NCBI GenBank assembly: GCA_900314995.1
Contig: OMXK01000005.1
Span: 44,010 to 108,009 of the forward strand
Direction: 5' to 3'
Source: an uncultured Prevotella sp.
GTDB lineage: Bacteria > Bacteroidota > Bacteroidia > Bacteroidales > Bacteroidaceae
DNA: 64,000 nucleotides
Part shown: in pieces, positions 1 to 9,233 of the stretch
Numbering within the stretch: position 1 is the stretch's first letter
Layout: every line of letters begins with the position of its first letter
Program-made: the position numbers and the translations under genes
Notes under the pieces: generated by a model
Database searches by the model: none
What the model was told of the DNA's origin: nothing
The model's input: the letters and a program-made list of their open reading frames with translations, nothing else

Positions 1-1478
1 CCGTCGTGGAGTCGCTTGAGCACTTGTCGTCAGCAGAAAGTCAGGCCGTGCGGATGATCTCAGCCGAAGAAATATCCAATGAGGCCAATCTGCGCCGTCT
101 CTTTGCCCAGCGCTCCGCCTTCCGTAAGGAGAACTGGCATGCACTGGCTCAAAACTGGAGTCATAGTGTCTTCTACCAACTCGATCTCGCCGATGCGGCT
201 GCAGCATTCCAGAAGGAACAGATTCCGCTGCCGCCTTCGCTTCCTGACGAGGCCCCGTTGATGACCCGTATCCATGATGCGATGTTCCGTGGTGACAGTG
301 ATAAGGCGTTTGCTTTGTTGCGTGAGGGACTGACTGATGGTGCCGTAGGGATGCCTTCGCCTGTCAAGTCTGTCTATGACGATCAGATAGTCTGGGGGCG
401 TTCCCCTGTGCGTATCGACATTGCTGGAGGATGGACGGATACACCGCCTTACTGTCTGATGGAGGGTGGACATGTGCTGAACTTCGCCATCGAACTGAAT
501 GGACAGCCGCCCTTGCAGACGTTCGTGCGACCTTCAAAGGAATTGCGTATCGTGTTGCGCAGCATCGACCTCGGCGCTATGGAGGTGGTGGAGACATATG
601 AGCAGTTGACCGACTTTATGCATGTAGGTTCACCGTTCTCTATCCCGAAGGCTGCCCTGGTGCTTGCAGGGTTCAGTGAAGCCTCAAAGTATCCTGACCT
701 GAAAACCCAACTCCAGGCCTTCGGCTGTGGCATCGAACTGACGTTACTGTCTGCTATTCCCGCAGGGAGCGGACTCGGCACGAGCAGTATTCTGGCAGCT
801 ACGGTCCTTGGTGCCGTCAGCGACTTCTGTGGTCTGGCTTGGGACAAGAATGAGATAGGACGCAGAACGTTGGTTCTCGAGCAGATGCTCACCACTGGCG
901 GTGGCTGGCAGGATCAGTTTGGTGGTGTGCTTGGTGGCGTGAAACTGCTACAGACGAATAGTGGCTTTGATCAGAGCCCGCAGGTGAGATGGCTGCCCAA
1001 CGACCTCTGGCTGCAGCCTGAATATCGTCCGTGTCATCTGCTATATTATACAGGTATCACCCGTACCGCCAAGCGTATCCTGGCAGAGATCGTGCGCCGC
1101 ATGTTCCTGAATCATGGCGGTGAACTGCGTCTGCTCAGGGAAATGAAGGAACATACGATGGAGATGTATGAAGCCATTCAGCGTAATGACTTTGAACGGA
1201 TGGGAACCCTGGTGCGCAAGACCTGGTTGCAGAACCAGCAACTCGACAGCGGCACAAACCCCGAAGCCGTCCGTGCTTTGACAGATCTGGTCGATGATCT
1301 TTGTCTCGGCTACAAACTGCCGGGTGCCGGTGGCGGTGGGTATCTCTATATGATTGCCAAGGATCCAGAGGCTGCGGCACGTATCAAACAGATTCTGACG
1401 GAGCATCGTAACAACCCCAATGCCCGTTTCGTGGAAATGTCGCTCTCTACGCAGGGGTTGCAGGTGAGCAGGAGTTAA
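1..1478 (+). CDS. fkp: Bifunctional fucokinase/GDP-fucose pyrophosphorylase, C-terminal part (5' end outside window)
   Basis: This is the C-terminal half of Fkp, which phosphorylates L-fucose and then makes GDP-fucose for capsule and glycoprotein fucosylation. Only the last 490 or so codons are here; the reading frame is open to the left edge, so the apparent GTG at position 6 is not a start. The visible part is the GHMP sugar-kinase module: an N-terminal substrate segment with SPVRIDIAGGWTDTPP, the ATP-binding loop IPAGSGLGTSSI, the GGGWQDQFGG motif, and the C-terminal GHMP motif KLPGAGGGGYLYMIA. The full family protein is about 950 residues, with the pyrophosphorylase domain in the missing N-terminal half. 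The gene ends directly against the next ATG (stop TAA 1476-1478, start 1479), so the two are probably co-translated. Identification of the kinase module is firm; the pyrophosphorylase half is assumed from the family. Confidence 0.9.
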   Translation, partial: VVESLEHLSSAESQAVRMISAEEISNEANLRRLFAQRSAFRKENWHALAQNWSHSVFYQLDLADAAAAFQKEQIPLPPSLPDEAPLMTRIHDAMFRGDSDKAFALLREGLTDGAVGMPSPVKSVYDDQIVWGRSPVRIDIAGGWTDTPPYCLMEGGHVLNFAIELNGQPPLQTFVRPSKELRIVLRSIDLGAMEVVETYEQLTDFMHVGSPFSIPKAALVLAGFSEASKYPDLKTQLQAFGCGIELTLLSAIPAGSGLGTSSILAATVLGAVSDFCGLAWDKNEIGRRTLVLEQMLTTGGGWQDQFGGVLGGVKLLQTNSGFDQSPQVRWLPNDLWLQPEYRPCHLLYYTGITRTAKRILAEIVRRMFLNHGGELRLLREMKEHTMEMYEAIQRNDFERMGTLVRKTWLQNQQLDSGTNPEAVRALTDLVDDLCLGYKLPGAGGGGYLYMIAKDPEAAARIKQILTEHRNNPNARFVEMSLSTQGLQVSRS

Positions 1479-2294
1479 ATGGTTGTGCCAATGGATTTTA
1501 GGACTATCGTCGACATACCGGATCCTGGTTTCAGAATCGGCCCCTGCGAAGAGCTGCTCTTTGTGGGCTCTTGTTTTGCAACAGAGATCGGACGGCATTT
1601 TCAGGAAGAGAAATTCCGTGCTACGGTCAATCCTTTTGGGGTAATGTACAACCCTGCTTCCATCCTCCATACCATCGAACGGTGGGATACTGCTTCTTGT
1701 AAGGTCGTGTTCTTGACCCTTGGTACGAACCATGTCTATCGGCTGAAGGAGACAGGCGAAATCGTAGACAATTGTCAGAAGCGTCCTTCATATCTGTTTC
1801 AGGAAGAAGAACTGTCGGTGGAGGTATGTACCGAGTATCTGGAGCAGTCAGTCAAGATGCTCCGTCAACGGAATCCTGATGTCAGCATCGTGCTGACCGT
1901 CAGTCCTATCCGCTACCGGAAATACGGCTATCATGGCTCCCAACTCTCAAAGGCCACCCTCTTGCTGTCAGTGGAAAGACTCATCGCTCAAAACTCTTCA
2001 CTGTCCTACTTCCCCGCCTACGAGATTGTCAACGACGAACTGCGCGACTACCGCTTCTACAAGGAAGACATGCTCCATCCCTCTAATCAGGCAGTAGAAT
2101 ATATCTGGCAGCGGTTGTCGGAGACTTATCTGAGCGATGCAGCCCGTGCCTTCATCGCAGAGTGGCAACCCTTGAAAGCAGCCCTCAACCACAAGCCTTT
2201 CGACGCTTCTTCGGCCGAATACAAGGCCTTTATGGATAAAACTATGTTAAAAGTAGAGGAATTGCAGAAAAAATATCCTAACTTTGCATTATAA
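1479..2294 (+). CDS. GSCFA domain-containing protein
   Basis: A cytoplasmic protein of 271 residues carrying the family-defining GSCFA motif near residue 30 (LLFVGSCFATEIGRHF) and later family signatures (NPFGVMYNP, TLGTNHVYR, LTVSPIRYRK, DMLHPSNQAVEYIW). The GSCFA family resembles SGNH/GDSL hydrolases: the Gly-Ser of GSCFA would be the nucleophile block and the D-x-x-H of DMLHPS the end of the triad. That catalytic reading is my inference; no substrate is established that I know of. The gene starts at the base after the fkp stop and lies 11 bases before murF-alr. Its place beside the cell-wall fusion gene suggests a cell-envelope role. The start could be the ATG at 1479 or a second in-frame ATG at 1491. 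Confidence 0.85.
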   Translation: MVVPMDFRTIVDIPDPGFRIGPCEELLFVGSCFATEIGRHFQEEKFRATVNPFGVMYNPASILHTIERWDTASCKVVFLTLGTNHVYRLKETGEIVDNCQKRPSYLFQEEELSVEVCTEYLEQSVKMLRQRNPDVSIVLTVSPIRYRKYGYHGSQLSKATLLLSVERLIAQNSSLSYFPAYEIVNDELRDYRFYKEDMLHPSNQAVEYIWQRLSETYLSDAARAFIAEWQPLKAALNHKPFDASSAEYKAFMDKTMLKVEELQKKYPNFAL

Positions 2295-2305
2295 AATCAA
2301 ATGAC

Positions 2306-4849
2306 ATGAATTACTCAATAGAAAAAATCGCAACACTCATTGGTGCACGCCGTATTGGCAGTGCCGATGCTCAGATAGGTTGGCTGCTTACCGACAGCCG
2401 CTCACTCTGTTTCCCCGAAGAGACCTTATTCTTTGCCTTGAAGTCCTCGCGAAACGATGGTCACAGGTATATTGATGACTTGTATCGTCGTGGTGTCCGT
2501 AACTTTGTCGTTGAGGCAAAGGGGCTGCAGGAGTTCTTTCCCCATGGTGGTGTCGACCACATGCCCGATGCCAATTTCCTCGTGGTGCCTTCACCGCTGG
2601 CAGCCCTGCAACGGTTGGCAGAGCGCCATCGTGACGAATTCATCGAGCGCGACGGCCACCGTATTCCTATTGTAGGTATCACGGGATCCAACGGTAAGAC
2701 GATGGTGAAGGAATGGCTTTATCAGTTGTTGCTCCCTTCACAGAAGATTGTGCGCTCTCCGCGAAGCTACAATTCCCAGATCGGTGTGCCGCTCTCGGTA
2801 TGGCTGTTGAACGAGCAGACGGAGATTGGCATTTTCGAGGCAGGCATCAGCCAGCCTGGTGAGATGATGGCCCTGCGCGATATCATTCAGCCTACCATTG
2901 GTGTACTCACCTCCCTGGGTAGTGCCCATCAGGAGAACTTCCGTTCGATGGAGGAAAAGTGTATGGAGAAGCTGGAACTGATGCACGATACTGAAGCGAT
3001 GGTCTATTGCTCTGATAATGATATCGTCAGCCGTTGTGTCCGTCGCCTGCAGTATCAGGGTGAGAAGATCGCCTGGTCGCAGTGTGACGAGAAGGCCGCT
3101 TTCTTCGTGAAGGACATTAAGAGCGACAGCAAGCAACTTGCAGGTGGTACGCGGGTGACCTACATCTGGCGGGAAGAAGAGAATATGTATGTGATACCTT
3201 TCATCGACGAGGCATCTGTGGAAAACTCCATTACCTGTGCTGCTGTAGCCTTGTACCTGGGACTCACCCCTAGTGAACTGGCTGACCGTATGCCGCATCT
3301 TGAGCCCGTTGCCATGCGTCTGGAGGTGAAAGAAGGCCAGCGCGGCTGTCTGCTCATCAACGACTCCTATAACTCAGATATCAATTCGCTCGATATCGCC
3401 CTCGACTTTATGCAGCGTCGCCAGCAGAGTACGCAGCACGCAACGCGCAACGCACAACTCAAGAAAACGCTGATTCTCAGTGACATCTTCCAGACGGGAA
3501 CCTCGCCCGAATTGCTCTATGCCCAGGTGAGTGATCTCGCGGTGAAGCGGGGTATCGACAAGTTTATCGGGATTGGCCCTGAACTTTCTGCCCATGCCGA
3601 TAAGATACAGATTGCCAATAAGGCATTCTTTGCCGATGTGCCTCATTTCCTGTCGAGTGAGGTTTTCGCTAACCTCCGCAACGAACAAATACTGCTCAAG
3701 GGTGCACGTTCTTTTGGCTTCGATCAGATTACCGAACAACTGGAGCAGAAAGTACATGAGACAATCCTCGAGGTAAACCTCAATGCCGTAGTGGAGAACC
3801 TGAACTATTACCGTTCGTTCCTGAAGGCTGACACCAAGATGGTATGTATGATTAAGGCCGATGCCTATGGGGCAGGAGCGGTGGAAATCGCCAAGACCCT
3901 GCAGGATCATCGGGTTGACTATCTGGCTGTCGCTGTGGCCGATGAGGGCGTCACCCTCCGTAAGGCTGGCATCACCGCCAACATCATGGTTATGAATCCT
4001 GAGATGACGGCTTTCAAGACGATGTTCGACTACGATCTCGAACCCGAGGTCTATTCCTTCCGTCTGCTGGATGCCCTCGTCAAGGCTGCCCGTAAGGAGG
4101 GTATCACAGGCTGGCCAGTTCATATTAAGCTTGATACGGGCATGCATCGTTTGGGCTTCGATCCCGTGCACGACATCTACAAACTCGTGGATCGTCTGAA
4201 GCATCAGACTGCCATCATCCCGCGCAGCGTATTCAGTCATTTCGTGGGCTCCGACAGTGACGGCTTCGATGACTTCTCTGCCCAGCAGTTTGCGCTGTTC
4301 GAGGAGGGTAGTGAGAAACTGCAGGCTGCTTTCTCTCATCATATCCTGCGCCACATGGATAACTCAGCAGGTATCGAACACTTCCCGGAGCGTCAGATGG
4401 ACATGTGTCGTCTGGGACTCGGACTCTATGGTGTCGATCCCCGTGATAACCGTATCATCAACACCGTTTCTACGTTGAAGACCACCATTCTCCAGATGCG
4501 GAATGTGCCTGCAGGCGATACGGTGGGATACAGTCGTAAGGGCAAGATCGAGCGCGACTCGGTGATAGCTGCCATTCCTATTGGCTATGCCGATGGTCTG
4601 AATCGTCATTTGGGTAACCGTCATGGCTACTGTCTGGTGAATGGTCAGAAGGCGGCGTATGTGGGCAATATCTGTATGGATGTAGCGATGATCGATGTGA
4701 CGGATATCCCCTGCCAGGAAGGCGATCAGGTGGAGATATTCGGCGAGCATCTGCCCGTTACGGTGCTCAGTGATGCCATCGACACCATTCCCTACGAGGT
4801 TCTTACTGGTGTCAGCAACCGTGTGAAGCGCGTCTATTTCCAAGACTAG
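2306..4849 (+). CDS. murF-alr: Fused MurF (UDP-MurNAc-tripeptide D-Ala-D-Ala ligase) and alanine racemase
   Basis: An 847-residue fusion that makes D-alanine (C-terminal half) and adds D-Ala-D-Ala to the UDP-MurNAc tripeptide (N-terminal half) in cytoplasmic peptidoglycan synthesis. The MurF half has the Mur-ligase P-loop GITGSNGKT near residue 128, followed by NSQIGVPLSVW and a C-terminal Mur-ligase domain with INDSYNSD. The Alr half begins near residue 485 (ILEVNLNAVVENLNYYR), carries the PLP-lysine motif MIKADAYGAGA near residue 517, and has the YSRKGKIERDS and GYADGLNR motifs of racemases. The same fusion is common in Bacteroidetes. A run of ACGCA-like triplets near 3430-3456 encodes a polar loop (QQSTQHATRNAQ) that looks like a lineage-specific insertion in the MurF part. 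A strong hairpin follows the stop codon. Confidence 0.95.
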   Translation: MNYSIEKIATLIGARRIGSADAQIGWLLTDSRSLCFPEETLFFALKSSRNDGHRYIDDLYRRGVRNFVVEAKGLQEFFPHGGVDHMPDANFLVVPSPLAALQRLAERHRDEFIERDGHRIPIVGITGSNGKTMVKEWLYQLLLPSQKIVRSPRSYNSQIGVPLSVWLLNEQTEIGIFEAGISQPGEMMALRDIIQPTIGVLTSLGSAHQENFRSMEEKCMEKLELMHDTEAMVYCSDNDIVSRCVRRLQYQGEKIAWSQCDEKAAFFVKDIKSDSKQLAGGTRVTYIWREEENMYVIPFIDEASVENSITCAAVALYLGLTPSELADRMPHLEPVAMRLEVKEGQRGCLLINDSYNSDINSLDIALDFMQRRQQSTQHATRNAQLKKTLILSDIFQTGTSPELLYAQVSDLAVKRGIDKFIGIGPELSAHADKIQIANKAFFADVPHFLSSEVFANLRNEQILLKGARSFGFDQITEQLEQKVHETILEVNLNAVVENLNYYRSFLKADTKMVCMIKADAYGAGAVEIAKTLQDHRVDYLAVAVADEGVTLRKAGITANIMVMNPEMTAFKTMFDYDLEPEVYSFRLLDALVKAARKEGITGWPVHIKLDTGMHRLGFDPVHDIYKLVDRLKHQTAIIPRSVFSHFVGSDSDGFDDFSAQQFALFEEGSEKLQAAFSHHILRHMDNSAGIEHFPERQMDMCRLGLGLYGVDPRDNRIINTVSTLKTTILQMRNVPAGDTVGYSRKGKIERDSVIAAIPIGYADGLNRHLGNRHGYCLVNGQKAAYVGNICMDVAMIDVTDIPCQEGDQVEIFGEHLPVTVLSDAIDTIPYEVLTGVSNRVKRVYFQD

Positions 4850-4852
4850 AGG

Positions 4853-4912
4853 CTTACGTTAACGATAACGTAAGAAAAAATAGTGAAATGTATGTCGTTT
4901 CACTATTTTTTT
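4853..4912. terminator. Two consecutive hairpins ending the fkp-murF operon
   Basis: Two inverted repeats lie just after the murF-alr stop. The first has 9-base arms, CTTACGTTA (4853-4861) and TAACGTAAG (4866-4874), with a 4-base loop, followed by AAAAAA. The second pairs AAAAAATAGTGAAA (4875-4888) with TTTCACTATTTTTTT (4898-4912). It ends in a T run and so has the form of a rho-independent terminator. The T run sits one base from the next promoter's -7 box. Confidence 0.8.
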
Positions 4913-4913
4913 G

Positions 4914-4921
4914 TATCTTTG
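4914..4921 (+). promoter_or_regulatory. Bacteroidetes -7 box upstream of the EIIC-kduI-exuT operon
   Basis: TATCTTTG matches the TAnnTTTG -7 element of Bacteroidetes. It lies 46 bases before the ATG at 4968. No clear TTTG -33 element is visible because the upstream stretch is the preceding terminator hairpin. Confidence 0.65.
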
Positions 4922-4967
4922 CACTCGATAACCGCTAAAACAAACAACGTATCGATAATAAAAACAA

Positions 4968-6335
4968 ATGGAACAAGTATTCAGTTACATTATCAGTCTG
5001 GGTGCATCGGTGATGATGCCTATCCTCTTTACCATCATCGGCCTGTGTATCGGCATGAAGTTCGGAAAGGCGCTCAAGAGTGGTCTCTATGTGGGTGTCG
5101 GTTTCGTAGGTCTGGGCATCGTGACGGCCTTGCTGACGAACAATTTCGGCAATCCGCTGAGTGAGATATCACGCCTCTACGACCTGCAGCTTGGGGTGTT
5201 CGATATGGGATGGCCGGCAGCAGCTGCAGTAGCTTATAACACGGCAGTGGGTGCGCTGATCATCCCAATCTGCCTGGGTGTCAATTTCCTGTTGCTTATC
5301 ACCAAGTGTACCCGAACGGTGAATATCGACCTGTGGAACTACTGGCACTTCGCCTTTATCGGGGCTGTGGCTTACTTCGTGATGGATCAGAGTCTGATAT
5401 GGGGCTATTTCGCCGCAATCGTGTGCTATGTTATCACACTGGTGATGGCCGACTTGACTGCCGACAAGTTCCAGGGGTATTACGACGATATGGAAGGTAT
5501 TTCCATTCCGCAGCCTTTCTGCCAGAGTTTTACGGCCTTTGCCATCGGCATCAACTGGCTGCTCGACAGGATTCCCGGCTTCTCGAAACTTGATATCGAT
5601 GCCGATGGCTTGAAAAAGAAGTTCGGTGTACTCGGTGAGCCGATCGTGCTGGGTGTCATCGTGGGTGCCCTGATTGGTGCTGTGGCTCAGCTTGATATCA
5701 AAAAGGTGCTGTTCCTCGGTGTGACCATGGGTGCCGTGATGGAACTGATACCCCGCATCACGAAACTCTTCATCGACGGTCTGAAGCCGATTGCCGAGAA
5801 GACCCAGGAGGTGGTACAGAAGAAGTGGGCCGGCAAGAAGGTGTATATCGGTATGTCGCCTGCCCTCGTGATAGGTCATCCCACAACGCTGGTAGCATCG
5901 CTGATACTTATTCCGCTGGCGCTGCTGGTGGCTGTGGCTTTGCCTGGCAACGAGTTCCTGCCCCTGGCATCACTCGCAGGTATGTTCTATGTATTTGTGA
6001 TGGTTCTGCCTTATACGAAGGGCAATGTGGTGAAGACCTTGATTATCGGTTTCGTGGCTGTTGGCATCGGTCTTTGGTTTGTTACCGATATGGCTCCGGC
6101 TTTCACACAGGCTGCCCAGACGGTTTATGCCCAGACGCAGGATCCTGCAGCTAAGATTCCTGAGGGATTCCAGGCTGGTGCCCTCGATTTCGCCTCAAGT
6201 CTCTTTGGCTGGGTCATCTATAAGTGTGTGAACAGTCTGGCTTATGTAGGGGCTGGTATCCTGACGCTCATCACGATCGCTATGGTGGTGTGGAACCGTC
6301 AGCGCATCGTTGCCGACGAGAAGGCCGCTCAATAA
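4968..6335 (+). CDS. Galactitol-type PTS EIIC-like permease without PTS partners
   Basis: A 455-residue polytopic inner-membrane protein with about ten hydrophobic segments, resembling the GatC/SgcC family (PTS galactitol EIIC). Recognisable parts are the N-terminal membrane block ([29 protein letters not shown]), quoted here only as residues 13-41, the [20 protein letters not shown] loop, and the central [18 protein letters not shown] region. In PTS bacteria this subunit moves the sugar while EIIA/EIIB phosphorylate it. No EIIA, EIIB, HPr or EI gene is present here, and Bacteroidetes generally lack a sugar PTS, so I infer phosphorylation-independent transport. It is first in an operon with an exported KduI-like isomerase (29 bases downstream) and an ExuT-like carrier, which suggests an unsaturated uronate or related sugar acid as substrate. 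The family call is good; the substrate is inferred. Confidence 0.8.
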   Translation: MEQVFSYIISLGASVMMPILFTIIGLCIGMKFGKALKSGLYVGVGFVGLGIVTALLTNNFGNPLSEISRLYDLQLGVFDMGWPAAAAVAYNTAVGALIIPICLGVNFLLLITKCTRTVNIDLWNYWHFAFIGAVAYFVMDQSLIWGYFAAIVCYVITLVMADLTADKFQGYYDDMEGISIPQPFCQSFTAFAIGINWLLDRIPGFSKLDIDADGLKKKFGVLGEPIVLGVIVGALIGAVAQLDIKKVLFLGVTMGAVMELIPRITKLFIDGLKPIAEKTQEVVQKKWAGKKVYIGMSPALVIGHPTTLVASLILIPLALLVAVALPGNEFLPLASLAGMFYVFVMVLPYTKGNVVKTLIIGFVAVGIGLWFVTDMAPAFTQAAQTVYAQTQDPAAKIPEGFQAGALDFASSLFGWVIYKCVNSLAYVGAGILTLITIAMVVWNRQRIVADEKAAQ

Positions 6336-6364
6336 TAGATAGTAAACTTATAAATAGCATAACA

Positions 6365-7366
6365 ATGAAGAAAACAATTCTGACTATTGTGGGGGCTGTG
6401 GCCCTCTCGCTTTCTGCCAATGCGCAGGAGGCCGACAGGTTTGTAGGGGCTCAGCATGTGAAGTTCCAGACTGCCTGCCATCCTGAAGACGTGAAACACT
6501 ACGACACGAAGTTGCTGCGTGAGCGCTTTGTGATGGAAAAGGTGATGTCGCCCGACTCTATCCTGCTCACTTACTCTCACTACGACCGGTTTATCTTCGG
6601 TGGCGCCATGCCTGTGAACACTACGCTGACGCTGGAGAACTTCTGGGAACTCGGTCTCGATGTCGACAACACCATTAAGGAAAAATATTTCATGTATAAT
6701 CGTGAACTGGGTGTCGTGAACTGCGGTCAGGGCGATGGCGTGGTCATCGTGGACGGTAAGGAGTATGCCCTCTCACCGAAGGAGGCGCTCTACATCGGTC
6801 GCGGTCATATCGGCAAGGATAACGATGTGAACAAGAAAGTGCAGTTCCGTTCTAAGGATGCGAAGAATCCGGCTAAGTTCTACCTGAACTCGGCTACCGC
6901 TCATCAGCATTACAAGACCCAGTGGATCACGCTCGATGGCCGTAAGGGTTCGCTGAAGGCTGCTGTATGGGGACCAGTGGGAACCGTGGAAGAGGCCAAC
7001 AACCGTACCGTCTATAAACTCATCGTGAACGATGTGCTCGAGGAAGGTCCCTGCCAGTTGCAGCTTGGTCTGACACAGCTCAATCCGGGTGCTGTATGGA
7101 ATACCATGCCCCCTCACACACATGGTCGTCGTATCGAGGCCTACTACTATTTCAATCTGCCCGAGGGTCAGACTATCTCTCACGTGATGGGACAGCCTCA
7201 GGAGAGCCGTAACGTATGGCTGCACAATGAGCAGGCCATCATGTCGCCCGAGTGGTCGATGCATGCTGCCGCCGGTACTTACTACTACACCTTCATCTGG
7301 GGTATGGCCGGAGAGAACCTCTACTATAATGATAAGGACAATATTCCTGTCATCGATATCAGATAG
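6365..7366 (+). CDS. kduI: 5-keto-4-deoxyuronate isomerase (KduI) with an export signal
   Basis: KduI interconverts 4-deoxy-L-threo-5-hexosulose uronate and 3-deoxy-D-glycero-2,5-hexodiulosonate during pectin and glycosaminoglycan breakdown. Residues 251, 253, 258 and 300 (HTHGRRIE and MHAAAG) reproduce the His-x-His-x4-Glu-x41-His zinc-ligand spacing of E. coli KduI (196, 198, 203, 245). The protein is 333 residues against about 278 for the cytoplasmic enzyme. The extra N-terminus is a signal peptide, [20 protein letters not shown] followed by Q, so the product should be periplasmic. The ATG at 6365 is chosen because it opens this signal peptide. The gene sits between two transporter genes with about 30-base gaps. 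Export of a normally cytoplasmic isomerase is unusual; it may act on unsaturated uronates in the periplasm before import. Confidence 0.88.
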   Translation: MKKTILTIVGAVALSLSANAQEADRFVGAQHVKFQTACHPEDVKHYDTKLLRERFVMEKVMSPDSILLTYSHYDRFIFGGAMPVNTTLTLENFWELGLDVDNTIKEKYFMYNRELGVVNCGQGDGVVIVDGKEYALSPKEALYIGRGHIGKDNDVNKKVQFRSKDAKNPAKFYLNSATAHQHYKTQWITLDGRKGSLKAAVWGPVGTVEEANNRTVYKLIVNDVLEEGPCQLQLGLTQLNPGAVWNTMPPHTHGRRIEAYYYFNLPEGQTISHVMGQPQESRNVWLHNEQAIMSPEWSMHAAAGTYYYTFIWGMAGENLYYNDKDNIPVIDIR

Positions 7367-7397
7367 TATATCATAAATTGTCAAATTGTAAAATATA

Positions 7398-8855
7398 ATG
7401 ACTCCCGTACAAACTACCAAGATGTCCAACTTCCGCTGGGTCATCTGTGCGTTGCTCTTCCTGGCAACCACCGTCAACTATATGGACCGTCAGGTCTTGT
7501 CATTAACGTGGAAGGACTTTATCGCCGTAGACTTCCATTGGACTGATGCCGACTATGGCACCATCACTGGTCTCTTCTCACTCTTTTATGCCATCGCCAA
7601 CCTCTTTGCAGGTAAGTTCATCGACTGGATGGGCACCAAGAAGGGCTATCTCATCGCTATCTTCGTATGGTCAACGGGTGCTGTGATGCATGCAGGCTGC
7701 GGATGGGTGGCAATGACCGTCGAGGGGTATGACTCTATCGAGGCGCTGCGGATGGTCCAGGCTGGCAGTGATGCAGCTGTGGCCATCGCCACTATCTCGG
7801 TGTGGCTCTTTCTCTCTTGCCGTCTGATTCTGGCTGTCGGTGAGGCAGGTAACTTCCCCGCAGCTATCAAGGCTACGGCCGAGTATTTCCCCAAGAAAGA
7901 CCGTGCCTTCTCCACCTCCATCTTCAATAGTGGTGCCTCTGTAGGCGCGCTGGCAGCACCTGCCACCATTCCTCTCCTGGCGCGTGCCTGGGGGTGGGAA
8001 ATGGCCTTTGTCATCATCGGTGTGCTCGGTTATGTGTGGATGGGCCTCTGGATGTGGCTCTACGACAAACCTCGCAAGAACAAGCGTGTGAACCAATGTG
8101 AGTTGAACTATATCGAGCAGGACAACGATCTGGCTGATGTTCAAAATCGCGACAATGCGAAGGATGAAAAGGCTATCCCGTTCTTCAAGTGCTTCACTTA
8201 TCGTCAAACCTGGGCTTTCCTCGTGGGTAAGTTCATGACCGATGGTGTGTGGTGGTTCTTCCTTTTCTGGGCGCCGGCCTATTTCAGCGACCAGTATGGC
8301 TATACCTCCGACTCCACGATGGGTATTCTGCTTATCTTCACGCTTTATCTCATCGTGACCGTACTCTCTATCGGCGGTGGCTATCTGCCTACTTATTTCG
8401 TCGACAAGAAGGGCATGAATCCTTATCTGGGCCGCATGCGTGCGATGCTGATCTTTGCCTGCTTCCCCGTTTTGGGACTGCTCGCACAGCCGCTTGGAGC
8501 CTATAGCGCCTGGTGGCCAGCCATCCTGATTGGTCTGTTGGGTGCAGGACATCAGGCTTGGAGTGCCAACCTCTTCTCGACTATCGGCGATATGTTCCCC
8601 AAGTCTACTATTGGTACGATTGTAGGTCTTGGCACAATGACGGGCGGCTTCGGCTCTATGGCTATCAACATGGGTTCTGGTAACTTCTTCACTTGGGCAG
8701 CAGCACAGGGTGCCAACTTCCAGTTCTTCGGCTTCGAAGGCAAGCCTGCAGCCTACATGGTGGTGTTCTGCATCTGTGCCGTTGCCTACCTTATCGGCTG
8801 GTGCATCATGAAGACACTCGTACCGAAGTACAAGCCCATTACGCTCGAAGACTAA
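7398..8855 (+). CDS. MFS hexuronate transporter (ExuT/anion:cation symporter type)
   Basis: A 485-residue inner-membrane carrier with about twelve membrane segments. Family features are the N-terminal FRWVICALLFLATTVNYMDR, which matches the start of hexuronate and phthalate symporters, the loop motif GKFIDWMGTKKGY between helices 2 and 3, GEAGNFPAAIKATAEYFPKK, and a second-half AGHQAWSANLFSTIGDMFPK. These are hallmarks of the anion:cation symporter family that includes ExuT. Third gene of the operon, 31 bases after kduI, so hexuronate or 4-deoxy-keto-uronate uptake is the likely role. A short insert after helices 3-4 (residues 105-125) lengthens it relative to the roughly 430-residue family norm. 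The exact substrate is inferred from neighbours. Confidence 0.87.
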   Translation: MTPVQTTKMSNFRWVICALLFLATTVNYMDRQVLSLTWKDFIAVDFHWTDADYGTITGLFSLFYAIANLFAGKFIDWMGTKKGYLIAIFVWSTGAVMHAGCGWVAMTVEGYDSIEALRMVQAGSDAAVAIATISVWLFLSCRLILAVGEAGNFPAAIKATAEYFPKKDRAFSTSIFNSGASVGALAAPATIPLLARAWGWEMAFVIIGVLGYVWMGLWMWLYDKPRKNKRVNQCELNYIEQDNDLADVQNRDNAKDEKAIPFFKCFTYRQTWAFLVGKFMTDGVWWFFLFWAPAYFSDQYGYTSDSTMGILLIFTLYLIVTVLSIGGGYLPTYFVDKKGMNPYLGRMRAMLIFACFPVLGLLAQPLGAYSAWWPAILIGLLGAGHQAWSANLFSTIGDMFPKSTIGTIVGLGTMTGGFGSMAINMGSGNFFTWAAAQGANFQFFGFEGKPAAYMVVFCICAVAYLIGWCIMKTLVPKYKPITLED

Positions 8856-8950
8856 TCCTGTCTCCAGTCGCTAAAGGGTAGTTAGTCGTAATGTAACTGG
8901 CAGTTTCCTACCGAGAAACTCATAGCTATCTGGGAGGCTGGAAGAGGTCG

Positions 8951-9112
8951 CATGGTCGCACTGCAACCATGCGACCAATCGTTTTTTACCAAAAAGTCGC
9001 ATAAAGATGATCAAGTAATCTTCATTTTTGTTTGAAACACCTGTATTTATGCACCTTTCCAGATATGGATGAGGAGGTGAGGTAACATGGTCGCACTGCA
9101 ACCATGCGACCA
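8951..9112. repeat. Two copies of a 27-bp palindromic repeat in the 8.86-9.23 kb gap
   Basis: An identical 27-base sequence occurs at 8951-8977 and 9086-9112. Each copy has 8-base arms TGGTCGCA and TGCGACCA around a 9-base centre (CTGCAACCA), and the second copy extends to 9-base arms. The first copy is followed by a short T run (ATCGTTTTTT) and could act as a terminator for the exuT operon. Flanks of both copies are also loosely alike (GGAGG-rich purine stretch just before each). The remainder of this 378-base gap shows no gene; the minus-strand open frame across it (8871-9113) is explained by the repeat. Confidence 0.85.
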
Positions 9113-9193
9113 TTAATTAATAAAAAAAGTTAATTATTGCCGAATTGAGTCCCTAAAAGCGGCATTAAGTGTCAATTGCCTTTTGACCCATCG

Positions 9194-9201
9194 TACTTTT
9201 G
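9194..9201 (+). promoter_or_regulatory. -7 box upstream of the DUF3987-like gene
   Basis: TACTTTTG matches TAnnTTTG and lies 33 bases before the ATG at 9234. The -33 side is weak (TTG at 9176-9178). It argues against using the TTG codon at 9183 as the translation start. Confidence 0.5.
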
Positions 9202-9233
9202 CAACTGTCGCACCTAAGTTGTTTCCATCCAAG

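Noticed and set aside
7671-8552. 293-codon minus-strand open frame opposite the MFS transporter
   Set aside because: Antisense shadow of a complete membrane transporter; composition rich in His/Arg/Glu as expected for a reverse frame.
8871-9113. Minus-strand open frame of 80 codons with a repeated MVAWLQCDH-like phrase
   Set aside because: The repeated phrase is only the translation of the duplicated DNA palindrome; there is no promoter, ribosome-binding site or recognisable protein.
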